A stretch of DNA of 64,000 nt from CAXWPM01 sp965206125 (GTDB lineage: Bacteria; Acidobacteriota; Terriglobia; 20CM-2-55-15), in assembly GCA_965206125.1 (NCBI GenBank), contig CBDBIN010000045.1:186001-250000 (forward strand), in the 5' to 3' direction. Every line of letters begins with the position of its first letter. The stretch's first letter is position 1. Below the pieces are notes generated by a model, which saw nothing but the letters and a program-made list of their open reading frames with translations, searched no databases and was not told the DNA's origin. Shown here one piece after another: positions 19,010 to 27,542 of the stretch. The position numbers were made by a program, and so were the translations under genes.

Positions 19010-19683
19010 AGAGTCTCGAGAAGGCGGGCGGTGTGCAGCGGAAGATCCTCGGACGGCGTCCGGGCAAGATCGGCCCGGAGGCGTGCGAGGCCGACGAGAT
19101 CGTCGACGTCGTACCAGGATGGCAGCAGGTCCGGTTCAAGGCCCGTCGAACGCGCCCTTTCGAGAGTCTGCTCGAGCACCCTCGGCGTGCTCCACGCGAT
19201 TGCTTCGAACAGTCCAGAGGCCGGGCGTGCGAGGCCGATGAGGTAGTACCCTCCGTCCTCGGTCGGGCCCAGGACCAGGTTCGAGCCATCCCGTAGGCTC
19301 TCGACGGCAGATTGAACATAGGCGGCGGGCAGCGTCGGTAAGTCCGAACCGATCACGATCACGCCCCCGCGGTCCACCCCCGCTCGGGCTTCGACGATGG
19401 CGCGCATGCGGCAACCAAGGTCGCCACCCGACTGGGGCATGATTGACAGTTCCGAAAATGTTACGCGCTCGAAATAGGCCCGCGCCGCCTCGGGCGCGTA
19501 GGCGATCCATCTATCGCAGTCGCCGAACGAGGCGAGACGCGCGATCGAATCGAGCAACATCGCCTCGGCCAGGGCCCGGGCCCCGCCCGGATCGAGAGGG
19601 GGCACGAGCCGTGTCTTCACGAAGCCCGCAACAGGCTCCTTGGCCATCAGGACCAACGCGATGGTCCGAACGCGCGTGCTCAC
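19006..19683 (-). CDS. TIGR04282-family (DUF2064) arsenosugar-associated glycosyltransferase
   Basis: 225 residues with the nucleotide-sugar transferase fold. Key stretches are LVLMAKEPVAGFVKTRLVPPL near the N-terminus, GGDLGCRM, VIGSDLPTLPAAYV (metal-binding DxD region degenerate to SDLP) and LGPTEDGGYYLIGL. The family was originally called rSAM/selenodomain-associated transferase 1 and is now linked to arsenosugar synthesis. It starts inside the stop of the upstream TIGR04283 gene (ATGA overlap), so the pair is co-translated. The C-terminus overlaps the TVP38 gene. Confidence 0.88.
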   Translation of the reverse strand: MSTRVRTIALVLMAKEPVAGFVKTRLVPPLDPGGARALAEAMLLDSIARLASFGDCDRWIAYAPEAARAYFERVTFSELSIMPQSGGDLGCRMRAIVEARAGVDRGGVIVIGSDLPTLPAAYVQSAVESLRDGSNLVLGPTEDGGYYLIGLARPASGLFEAIAWSTPRVLEQTLERARSTGLEPDLLPSWYDVDDLVGLARLRADLARTPSEDLPLHTARLLETL

Positions 19684-20369
19684 GATGACTCGTCCGATGG
19701 GGCGGGATAGCCGTAGAAACGAGAGAGCGTGTCCGGAGAGATTCCGGCGTAATATGCGGAGAGGATCAACTGGTTGCGCAAGGCTGTCCGGAAGAAGCCC
19801 CCGGCCTCAAACCGACGCGGCGATACGCCGACGGCGGTCCGGATGAGCTTCAGGGAGCCGTGCTTGTGCATGCGGCGGGCCAGGTCGATATCCTCCATGA
19901 GCCGCCACGGCCGGTACCCGCCCGTCCGGCGAAAGAATTCGTTTCGGACGAACAAGGCCTGGTCGCCCCAAGGAACGCCGACCCGCGAGCGGAGGTTGAC
20001 CTGCCAGTCGAGCATGCGCCAGAGCCATCCTTCGCACGCGTAGCGGACAGTGAACCCGCCTCCGAGGGTTCCGGGATCGCAGAGCGAACGCTCGATCAGT
20101 TCCCGGGCGCCGGAAGGAAGTTGAGTATCCACATGGAGGAACAGGAGAACGTCGCCTGTCGCGCGGCGGGCCCCCGCATTCATCTGAAGGCTGCGCGGGC
20201 GGACGTTCTCGACTACGATCGCTCCAGACCGCGTGGCGATCTCCACCGTGGAATCGCAGCTGCCACCGTCGGAGACGATCACCTCGTCGCCTTCGACCAG
20301 GGCGCACAAGACCGAAGCTGCGATTCGATCAGCCTCGTTCAGCGCGGGGATAATAATCGAAAGACGCAT
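19680..20369 (-). CDS. TIGR04283-family glycosyltransferase (GT2-like), arsenosugar-associated
   Basis: 229 residues. GT2 motifs: MRLSIIIPALNEADRI at the start, EVIVSDGGSCDSTVEIA, LLFLHVDTQLP (DxD-like), GVPWGDQALFVR and MEDIDLARRM. The family (rSAM/selenodomain-associated transferase 2) travels with TIGR04282. I set the start at ATG 20369, where the family begins; a longer open frame exists upstream but lies over the divergent flavoprotein gene. The start codon is only 10 bases from the divergent start at 20380, and no Shine-Dalgarno is visible, so the message is probably leaderless. Confidence 0.88.
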   Translation of the reverse strand: MRLSIIIPALNEADRIAASVLCALVEGDEVIVSDGGSCDSTVEIATRSGAIVVENVRPRSLQMNAGARRATGDVLLFLHVDTQLPSGARELIERSLCDPGTLGGGFTVRYACEGWLWRMLDWQVNLRSRVGVPWGDQALFVRNEFFRRTGGYRPWRLMEDIDLARRMHKHGSLKLIRTAVGVSPRRFEAGGFFRTALRNQLILSAYYAGISPDTLSRFYGYPAPSDESS

Positions 20370-20379
20370 CACAGCTATT

Positions 20380-21796
20380 ATGAGCGAACGCTTCGACATT
20401 GTAGTCATAGGCGGCGGGACGGCAGGCCTCACCGTCGCATCCGGAACGGCTCGATTCGGAGCGCGCGTCGCGCTGATCGAGCGCAACCGCCTCGGCGGTG
20501 AATGCCTGTGGACGGGCTGCGTCCCGAGCAAGGCGTTGATCCGGTCCGCTCGGCTCGTGGCCGACATCCGGCGTGCCGCTGACTTCGGCCTGTCCCCAAC
20601 CGATCCGGGCGTCGACTTCCCTTCCCTGATGGCAAGCATGAGGACCGCTCGCGAGTCAGTGGGCCGCCATGACGACCCGGAACGCTTTCGCGGCATGGGT
20701 ATCGAAGTCATCCGGGGAGAAGCTTCCCTGCTCGAGGGCGGAAGGATTCGGGTTGACGGACGCGAGCTGTCGGCACGAAAGACCGTGATCACGACGGGAT
20801 CCCGGCCCGGGGTCCCGCCAATTCCAGGATTGACCGAAGCCGGCTTCATCACCCATGTCGAGGTCTTTGCCCTCGAGCACATGCCGCGGTCGCTTGCGAT
20901 CCTGGGGGCCGGACCTATCGGCATTGAACTGGCGCAGGTCTTTTCGAGGTTCGGCAGTCGGGTCACGGTTGTGGAAATGCTCGACCGCGTCCTGCCGCGC
21001 GAGGATGTGGAAGTCAGCCATGCCGTGGCTGAAATCCTCAAGAGCGAGGGAATCGGCCTCGTCCTCGGCGAGTCGGCGATCCGGGTCGACACAAAAAGTG
21101 GTCTGAAACGTGTCAGCACGTCGTCGGGCCGTTCGATCGAAGTCGAGGAAATTCTCGTCGCGGCGGGCAGGATGCCGAACGTTGAGACTCTCGGGCTGGA
21201 AGCCGTCGGTGTGCACGCGAGCAAGACCGGTATCGATGTCGATCCCAAGCTCCGGACAAGCGCCGTTTCCATCCACGCCGCGGGAGACGTCACGGGGAAG
21301 ATGCTCTTCACTCACGTCGCCGAGTACCAGGGACGCCTGCTGACCGGTAACCTGTTGTTTCCCCTCAAGCGAAAGGCTTCCTACCAGAACGTGGCATGGG
21401 CAACGTACATGGATCCGGAGGTCGCTCACATTGGCATGACCGAACAGGAGGCCCGAGAACGGATTCCGGACCTCAAGGTGATGCGCTACTCCGATGGCGG
21501 AACTAGACCGAGCCATTACCGAGAGACAGCCCATCGGCTTCGTCAAGCTCCTTTCGACACGCCGGGGCCGGCTTGTGGGTGGACATATTGTCGGGCCCAA
21601 CGCAGGGGAGTTGATCCAGGTCGTTCAACTGGCAATGACGAACCATATCCCGGTCGGAAGGCTTGCCCAGTCGATTCGGGTGTATCCAACAATGATCGAG
21701 GGCCTGGAACGAGCGGCGGACGGCTACTACAAAGACAAGTTCGAGGGCACACTCGGTCGCTTCCTGAAATGGATGGCCCGGCGCAGCCTGAGATGA
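20380..21796 (+). pseudogene. MerA-like FAD-dependent disulfide oxidoreductase, frameshifted
   Basis: Pyridine-nucleotide-disulfide oxidoreductase fold: FAD site IVVIGGGTAGLTVASG, redox-active pair in GGECLWTGCVPSKAL, NAD(P) site AILGAGPIGIELAQ, second FAD motif IHAAGDVTGK, dimerisation domain from about residue 330. The C-terminal IRVYPTMIEG has Tyr where lipoamide dehydrogenases have His, as in mercuric reductases. The first frame leaves the family at about 21490; the rest continues one frame over (21494-21796: AELDRAITERQPIGFVKLL..). One extra base near 21490-21493 explains this. It lacks the N-terminal mercury-binding domain of MerA. Homologues accompany TVP38 and TIGR04282/04283 genes; a role in metalloid redox chemistry is inferred. 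Without correction, the active site next to the dimer interface is lost. Confidence 0.82.
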
Positions 21797-21829
21797 ACGT
21801 TGACCATATCCCTCGGACAGGGCAAATTA

Positions 21830-22009
21830 ATAATTCAGGACGGCGGACCCGGAGATATTAGTCACACGGATGGGGCCGTTGTTGGTTTTCGGCCTCGATC
21901 TCCCCGCGCACATTGCTGACTTCGATTACGGTTCCGTTGACTGACCCAAGCCTGAGCGACGTCTCCGTAGGGCACACGAAGAGCGACCTCCGACACGCGT
22001 GCAAAGGGT
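21830..22009 (-). other. Inverted segment of the DUF4097 gene
   Basis: Minus-strand reading gives, with two one-base frame changes, ALRVPYGDVAQAWVS, VNGTVIEVSNVRGEIEAEN and NNGPIRVTNISGSAVLN. These are consecutive DUF4097 motifs that should directly precede SLNGEIVATF, which is encoded on the plus strand from about 22010. Flipping about 180 bases would rejoin GSAVLN to SLNGE. Confidence 0.65.
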
Positions 22010-22338
22010 CCTTGAACGGCGAGATTGTCGCGACGTTTGACGACATCGAGGGCGACAGCCCGATGGCGTTCAGCACGCTCAACGGCGCGATCGACGTTAC
22101 ACTTCCCGCAGAAACGAGGGCAACTGTCCGGATGAAGACGAACAACGGTGAAGTCTACAGCGACTTCGAGGTCGAGCTCGCGTCCCGAGTGGGGGGCAAT
22201 GCTTCGACTTCGACAGGGAGCGGTGACCAGCCCCGTATCCGCATCGGTGACACGATCGTCGGGACCATCAACGGCGGAGGGCAGGAGCTCCAGTTCACCA
22301 CGTTGAACGGTAACATCTACATCAGGCGCGGTAACTGA
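21830..22338 (+). pseudogene. DUF4097 gene remnant with an internally inverted block
   Basis: The right part (about 22010-22338, plus strand) encodes the C-terminal half of a DUF4097 beta-repeat protein: SLNGEIVATF, PMAFSTLNGAIDVTLPAE, MKTNNGEVYSDFEVEL and a final TLNGNIYIRRGN. The preceding part of the same domain is found on the opposite strand (see the inverted block), so no intact frame exists. Compare the intact relative at 41186-41980. The N-terminus with signal peptide is missing. It sits 34 bases after the MerA-like gene. Confidence 0.72.
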
Positions 22339-22350
22339 GCGTGTAGGGGT

Positions 22351-22420
22351 TGCGATCTCCGATTTCGAATTTCGAATGAACGATGTCCGATGCGGAGTCT
22401 TCAATAGAAGACCTGCGATG
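22351..22420. repeat. Degenerate dispersed repeat, copy A
   Basis: Contains TTTCGAATTTCGAATG, AACGATGTCC and AATAGAAGACCTGC. The same order is found in inverted orientation at 40851-40917. Minus-strand translation gives the FIRNSKSEIA-type peptide that such repeats spuriously encode in many genomes. Confidence 0.7.
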
Positions 22421-22439
22421 CGCCGACGTAGCGAGGAGA

Positions 22440-24251
22440 TTAGGAGTCGGAAGACTCTTCGAGAGACCGGATTGTTTCCCTTAGTTGTTTCCTCTCTTCT
22501 TCCCACCGGGCGACTTTTTGCTCGAACTCCTCTTCCAACTGGTGACGGAGCCGGTTGATTTCTTCCACGGTCGGCGCGCTGGATCGTTTGAAGGCCATGT
22601 CCCGCGCCTCCTTGACACCCTCCTCCAGACTCTTGAGCTGCTTTTCGAGTCCGCGGCGTTCCAGTTCCCATCCCTCGACCGCTTCCCGATGCCGTCGCTC
22701 CAGGCGTGTCCGACCGCGCTCGGCCTCGTCGACCTTGGCATCGTACTCGGCCTTGACTTCGGCACGGGTCTGGACCCGGACTGCTTCTTCAGCTTCCCGG
22801 ACCGCCTCTTCGAGGTGATGGATTCGAGCGCCGCTCGATTCCTTCAGGTCGTCCAGTTCTTCGGTAAGCGAACGAACTTCCTGTTCGAGCTGTGACTTGA
22901 TTCGGTTGGTCTGCTCGGTCTTCTGGTCATAGCGATGCCGGAGCTCGTTGTAGGCTTCGCGGCGCGCAGTCTCCTCGGTTCGCTGGACTTCCCGCTCGAG
23001 CTGCTTCACGCGACCTGCGAGCTCGTCACGCTCGGTCTCGGCTTTCTCCTTGGCTGCGGCCAGTTCGGCACCGGGCTGGCCCGGAGCCCGCCCTTCCTGC
23101 TTCGCCTTGAGACGCTCCATCATGAGCCGACGCGCCTCGGCCATCGGATCTTTGGGGCCGGAGTCCTTGGCCTTGGCAATCCGCTCTTCGAGGCGGCGGC
23201 GTTCCGTATCCCATTGCTCCTGCCACTCCTTCTTCGCTTCGGCGAGGCGAGCCTGGACCTGCTCGCGAACCTCCGTCGCAATACGAGCGGGATTATTGAT
23301 CTGCTCCATCGACTCGACGAGCCGATGCTCGAGGCTTGATATCTGCGCCTTCAACGCGACGCGCTCCACCTCGAAACGCTCCCCGGCGGTCTTGAAATTG
23401 TCAGCCGCCTGGGCCCGTGCCTGCTCAGCCTTCTCGAGTTTGAACTGGGATTCTTTCTGGAATTCCTCGGTTACTTCGTTCCGAGCGGTTTCCAACGCCC
23501 CGGTGGCCCCCTCCTCAAGGCGCTCTGCCTCAGCGTTGAGCCGGCGGCGCTCCTCGCGCCACCCGAGACGTGCCGCGTCAAACTCCTCTTCGAGAGCCGT
23601 CCGCGACTGCTTCATTTCCTGAATCTCTCCGACGAACTTCTTCTGCAAGTCATCGATTACATGCTGCGTAGCATCCGGTGACCAGCCGACGGAGTAGACA
23701 TCGATGGGTTCGTCCTTACCCCTCATCTTGGCCCGCCCGAGCTTTCCAACCTGCAGGCCGGCCCTCGAGCACGCCGAGAGCAAGACGTCCGTGACGAGGA
23801 TCTGATCGGGCTCACACTGACTCTGGACGCGTGCCGCCGCGTTGACGACATCACCGAACACGTCGTTGTCCTGGAGCAGGCCCAGCCCCGTATGCACACC
23901 GATCCGGATGTGGATCTGGTCGGGCTCAGGCTGTGCCTTGTTGTAGTCAACCAGGATGTTCTGCATTCTGGCGGCCGCCCGGACCGCGTCCACGGGGTTG
24001 TTGAACATGGCCATGATCGCATCCCCGATGGTCTTGATGATGCGACCGGCGTTGTTCTCGACGCACGGGAACATCATGTCGTTGTGGCGCTGGACCCAAG
24101 CCAACCCCTCGACATCCCCTTTGCGCTCAAAGTAGGCGGTGGAACCCTTGATATCGCTGAAGAGGATCGTCATCGCCGTCCGATGCTTCTCTTCGATGAC
24201 CGCAGGCTCCGAAGCGTGCTTTGTTAGTTGGTCGAGTTTCTCGTCTTCCAT
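22440..24251 (-). CDS. Class III adenylate/guanylate cyclase with long C-terminal coiled coil
   Basis: 603 residues. The catalytic domain is at about 25-200: metal-binding Asp in LFSDIKGSTAYF, second Asp in KTIGDAIMAMF, VHTGLGLLQDNDVFGDVVNAAARV and the final KMRGKDEPIDVYSV. From about residue 215 to the end the chain is charged heptad-rich coiled coil (RREERRRLNAEAERLEE and many similar stretches). No membrane segment is seen, so it is probably cytosolic and oligomeric. Cyclases of this class usually make cAMP; the substrate-selecting residues are not certain by eye. The rod-like tail of nearly 400 residues is much longer than the catalytic part and suggests a scaffold or polar localisation role. 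Confidence 0.82.
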   Translation of the reverse strand: MEDEKLDQLTKHASEPAVIEEKHRTAMTILFSDIKGSTAYFERKGDVEGLAWVQRHNDMMFPCVENNAGRIIKTIGDAIMAMFNNPVDAVRAAARMQNILVDYNKAQPEPDQIHIRIGVHTGLGLLQDNDVFGDVVNAAARVQSQCEPDQILVTDVLLSACSRAGLQVGKLGRAKMRGKDEPIDVYSVGWSPDATQHVIDDLQKKFVGEIQEMKQSRTALEEEFDAARLGWREERRRLNAEAERLEEGATGALETARNEVTEEFQKESQFKLEKAEQARAQAADNFKTAGERFEVERVALKAQISSLEHRLVESMEQINNPARIATEVREQVQARLAEAKKEWQEQWDTERRRLEERIAKAKDSGPKDPMAEARRLMMERLKAKQEGRAPGQPGAELAAAKEKAETERDELAGRVKQLEREVQRTEETARREAYNELRHRYDQKTEQTNRIKSQLEQEVRSLTEELDDLKESSGARIHHLEEAVREAEEAVRVQTRAEVKAEYDAKVDEAERGRTRLERRHREAVEGWELERRGLEKQLKSLEEGVKEARDMAFKRSSAPTVEEINRLRHQLEEEFEQKVARWEEERKQLRETIRSLEESSDS

Positions 24252-24302
24252 CGTCTGATGCCCGAAAAGGGAGAAATTATAGCAAGGAGTCGCCCCAACC
24301 GG

Positions 24303-24426
24303 GAATTTCGTGACGGTGCATTAATCCCAGCTTAGGTCCGATCATATGCCTACTGGACAGCGGCAACCGCAAATGTCTCTGTTCAAGAGGGTCCTGATCT
24401 GGGATTAATGCACCGTCCCGAAATTC
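24303..24426. repeat. Dispersed hairpin element, copy 3
   Basis: Arms at about 24303-24330 and 24399-24426 pair from GAATTTCG on the left to CGAAATTC on the right with one mismatch. The centre is longer (about 70 bases) than in the other copies. It separates the cyclase from the HDAC-like gene, both minus strand. Confidence 0.9.
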
Positions 24427-24442
24427 AATCCTACGGCGAAAT

Positions 24443-25342
24443 TCAATCGAAGACCGACTTTCGTTCCCGGTGGACGGCCGCGTGCAACTGGGCCGTTTCG
24501 AGGGGAGTCTTCGCGTAACCACCAGCAGGCAGGAACGCCAGCGGAGATCCGTGGCGGCGGGCTGTCTCCAGAACGTAGTGCTCCCGTTCTCGCAGCCCGG
24601 CGGTTGTGAGGGCCAGCCGACCGAAGCGGTCGCCCGCCACCGCGTCGACACCTGCCAGATAGAAGACGAGCTCCGGGGACGACAGTCGGTAGGCTTTCTC
24701 GAGCTTGTCGACCAGAGCATCCATGTATTCTTCGTCCCCGGTGCCGTCGGGAAGGTCGACGTCCAGCGAGGACGCCGGCTTTACCCACGGGTAATTCCGA
24801 GCGCCATGCATGGAGAACGTAAAAGTCCGGGGATCGTCGGCGAAGATGGAGGCCGTTCCGTTTCCCTGGTGGACGTCCAGGTCGACTACAAGTACCCGAC
24901 CGGTTTCTCCCGACCGCCTCAGAACCGCCACGGCGACCGCCACATCGTTCAGGACGCAGTAGCCCTCTCCATGGTCGGGGAAAGCATGGTGTGTACCGCC
25001 GGCCAGGTTTGCGGCGATACCATCGGCAAGAGCGAAACGCGCGGCCTGGATCGTCCCCTGCACGGCCATGCGCGACCTGCGGATTAATGCCGGGGACCAG
25101 GGCAGCCCAAGACGACGCTCCTCGCCCTCGGTCAATCCTCCTTTACGTAACGCGTCCAGATACGCTGGGGTATGGACGAGTGCCAGGTCCGACCAGGCCG
25201 CCTCGCCCGGGTCGATGGCATCGTCGGGGTGAAGCAGGCCTTCTTCGACGATAATCCGGTAGAGCGCCTCGTACTTCCCCATCGGAAACGGATGGGCATG
25301 TGGCAACCGAATCGTGTATCCAACGCCGTAGCTAACTCGCAT
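24443..25342 (-). CDS. Histone deacetylase-like (class II/acetoin utilisation) deacetylase
   Basis: 299 residues. Zinc and catalytic motifs of the arginase/deacetylase fold are in order: GGTHHAFPDHGEGYC (tandem His), DLDVHQGNGTASIF (Asp and His ligands), FSMHGARNYPW, GVDAVAGDRFGRL (third ligand Asp) and FLPAGGYAK (in place of the usual GGGY). Bacterial members remove acyl groups from proteins or small amines. The start motif VSYGVGYTIRLPHAHPFPM matches the family. It is the last complete gene before the opp operon. Confidence 0.88.
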   Translation of the reverse strand: MRVSYGVGYTIRLPHAHPFPMGKYEALYRIIVEEGLLHPDDAIDPGEAAWSDLALVHTPAYLDALRKGGLTEGEERRLGLPWSPALIRRSRMAVQGTIQAARFALADGIAANLAGGTHHAFPDHGEGYCVLNDVAVAVAVLRRSGETGRVLVVDLDVHQGNGTASIFADDPRTFTFSMHGARNYPWVKPASSLDVDLPDGTGDEEYMDALVDKLEKAYRLSSPELVFYLAGVDAVAGDRFGRLALTTAGLREREHYVLETARRHGSPLAFLPAGGYAKTPLETAQLHAAVHRERKSVFD

Positions 25343-25482
25343 GGTCCCCGCGGGCAGATGAACCGATGATCAATGATCGGTGGTCGATGGTCGATCCGAG
25401 ATCACTGAATGGCCAATCTGTAAATTGATCATTGCCAATGTGTGATCTTCGAAAAGGATCAACCAAGCCCCGGAGTGGCGCC
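25343..25482. other. Intergenic stretch with short degenerate repeats
   Basis: About 140 bases with overlapping GATC-rich words (GATCAATGATCGGTGGTCGATGG and related pieces) around 25364-25430. It follows the end of the opp operon. No gene or clear terminator is seen. Confidence 0.4.
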
Positions 25483-26535
25483 CTAGCCCACCCGATCGAT
25501 GTCGGGCTGGTCGGTGCTGATTCGGATGCAGGCGGCCATGTGATTGGGCTTTATCTCGACGAGCTCGGGAACGTTCTCGCGACAGGCGGCGAGCGCGTAC
25601 GGACAACGGGTGTGGAACCGGCAGCCCGAGGGCGGGTTGATGGGAGAAGGAACGTCGCCTTCCAGCATGATCCGCTGCCTGGTGCTCTCGGCGACCGGGT
25701 CGGGGATGGGCACCGCGGAGATCAATGCCTTCGTGTACGGCATCAGCGGATCCTGGTAGATCACTTCCGCTTCCGCGATCTCCACGAGCTTGCCCAGGTA
25801 CATGACCGCCACGCGGTCCGACGTGTGGCGGATGGCCCGAAGGTCGTGGGAAATGAAAAGGTAGGTCAGGCTGCGCTCTTCCTGCAGACGTTCGATGAGG
25901 TTGATGATCTGCGCTTGGATGGATACATCCAGAGCCGATATCGGCTCATCGGCGACGATGAAGTCCGGGTCCGCGGCCAGCGCACGGGCGATCCCGATGC
26001 GCTGCTGCTGCCCGCCGGAAAACTCGTGCGGATACCGCTTGATGAACCGCACGCTGAGGCCGACGGTTTCCATCAACTCGCGCACGCGCGCTTGCCTGTC
26101 GGCTCCCCGTGCCAGACCGAACGTTTCGATCGGCTCGGAGATGATCTGACCGACCGTCATCCGAGGGTTCAACGAAGCGTAGGGGTCCTGGAAGATCATC
26201 TGCAGGTGACGCCGCCGGAGCCGCATTTCCGAGGCCGACAGCGCCGCCAGGTCCGTGTCTTTGAACACGACTTCGCCGTCAGTCAGGTGTGTCAGGCGCA
26301 GCAGGGCGCGTCCCAGGGTGGTCTTCCCGCAACCCGACTCCCCGACCAGACCGAGGGTTTCCCCTTTGCGGATGTCGAGCGAAACGCCATCGACGGCCTT
26401 GACGACTCGTCGAACCGGACTGCCCCCCGCAACCCGATCCCAAAACGTGCCCCCACCAAGGTCGAAATGAACTTTCAGGTCGCGGATGGCGAGCAGCGTA
26501 TCTCCGCCTCTCGCATGCGATCCGTTGCCGGTCAT
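25483..26535 (-). CDS. oppF: Oligopeptide ABC importer ATPase OppF
   Basis: 350 residues from ATG 26535. Walker A GESGCGKTTLGR, signature SGGQQQRIGIARAL, Walker B FIVADEPISALDVS, and the C-terminal oligopeptide-type extension with GCRFHTRCPYA. It starts inside the oppD stop (4-base overlap); the frame is open further upstream but that would overlap oppD by 43 bases. With OppD it forms the ATPase pair of a peptide importer. Last gene of the operon. Confidence 0.92.
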   Translation of the reverse strand: MTGNGSHARGGDTLLAIRDLKVHFDLGGGTFWDRVAGGSPVRRVVKAVDGVSLDIRKGETLGLVGESGCGKTTLGRALLRLTHLTDGEVVFKDTDLAALSASEMRLRRRHLQMIFQDPYASLNPRMTVGQIISEPIETFGLARGADRQARVRELMETVGLSVRFIKRYPHEFSGGQQQRIGIARALAADPDFIVADEPISALDVSIQAQIINLIERLQEERSLTYLFISHDLRAIRHTSDRVAVMYLGKLVEIAEAEVIYQDPLMPYTKALISAVPIPDPVAESTRQRIMLEGDVPSPINPPSGCRFHTRCPYALAACRENVPELVEIKPNHMAACIRISTDQPDIDRVG

Positions 26536-27542
26536 GGGGACGCCTCCCCTTTGATCTCCTCGGCAAAGTGGCAAAGCGAGTAGTGGTCCGGGGTCAGCTC
26601 GACGAACGGAGGATACTGGCTTTCACAGATCGCCTCCCTCCGTTCACAGCGCGGGGCAAACGGACATCCCGGGCCAAGACGGGCAAGGTCCGGCGGCAAC
26701 CCTGGAATCTGGTACAGGGTCTCTCCAGCGCCCCGGGGGCCGGGGACGGACTTGAGCAACCCCTGCGTGTACGGGTTGGACGGCGCGGCGAAGAGCTCTC
26801 GTGTCGGCGCCCGTTCGAAAACCTTACCGGCATACATCACAACGATCTCGTCGGTCATGCCGGCGACGACACCCAGGTCATGGGTGATCAGGATGACGCT
26901 CGTGCCGGTTTCGTCCTTCAGTTTTCGGATCAGCTCCAGAATCTGGGCCTGGATCGTCACATCCAGCGCGGTCGTCGGTTCGTCGGCGATGAGGAGCTCG
27001 GGACTGCACGACAGCGCGATCGCGATCATCACCCTCTGCCGCATACCACCGGAAAACTCGTGGGGATAGCTGTCGATCCGCGTGCGCGCGTCGGGAATAC
27101 CCACCAGATCGAGCATCTTGACGGCGTGCTCGTAAGCCTCGGCTTTCCCGTGTCCCTTATGTAACTGGGTCATCTCCATCAACTGCGCGGAGATACGCAT
27201 GAACGGGTTGAGCGACGTCATCGGGTCCTGGAAGATCATCGCGATGCGGTTGCCCCTCATCCGTCGCATCTCGTCTTCAGAGAGAGACAGCAGGTCCTGG
27301 CCGGCAAAAGTGATCCGTCCTGATACGATCCTTCCCGGGGGCTGCGGGATAAGCCGCATGATCGACAAGCTCGTTACCGACTTGCCGGAGCCCGATTCGC
27401 CCACGACACCCAGTGTCCGTCCCCTCGCAAGGTCGAAGTCGACGCCGTCCACGGCCTTGACCATCCCATCGTCAGTATCAAAGTAGGTCGCGAGCGAACG
27501 GACCGAGAGCAACGAGCCGTTCGTGCCTTGATCGGCGTTCAT
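26532..27542 (-). CDS. oppD: Oligopeptide ABC importer ATPase OppD
   Basis: 336 residues. Walker A GESGSGKSVTSL, signature SGGMRQRVMIAIAL, Walker B LLIADEPTTALDVT, and the C-terminal GCPFAPRCERREAICE cysteine motif typical of OppD/DppD. The ATGA overlap with oppC (27539-27542) shows translational coupling. It powers import of peptides released by the neighbouring peptidases. Confidence 0.93.
   Translation of the reverse strand: MNADQGTNGSLLSVRSLATYFDTDDGMVKAVDGVDFDLARGRTLGVVGESGSGKSVTSLSIMRLIPQPPGRIVSGRITFAGQDLLSLSEDEMRRMRGNRIAMIFQDPMTSLNPFMRISAQLMEMTQLHKGHGKAEAYEHAVKMLDLVGIPDARTRIDSYPHEFSGGMRQRVMIAIALSCSPELLIADEPTTALDVTIQAQILELIRKLKDETGTSVILITHDLGVVAGMTDEIVVMYAGKVFERAPTRELFAAPSNPYTQGLLKSVPGPRGAGETLYQIPGLPPDLARLGPGCPFAPRCERREAICESQYPPFVELTPDHYSLCHFAEEIKGEASP

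Noticed and set aside
19680..21311. Single 543-residue minus-strand gene
   Set aside because: Only the last 229 residues are a glycosyltransferase; the rest is antisense to the flavoprotein gene.
22376..22558. Short plus-strand frame after the DUF4097 remnant
   Set aside because: It is repeat sequence plus antisense of the cyclase gene.
26536..26574. Upstream start for OppF
   Set aside because: It would overlap oppD by 43 bases; the ATGA overlap start matches the pattern of the operon.
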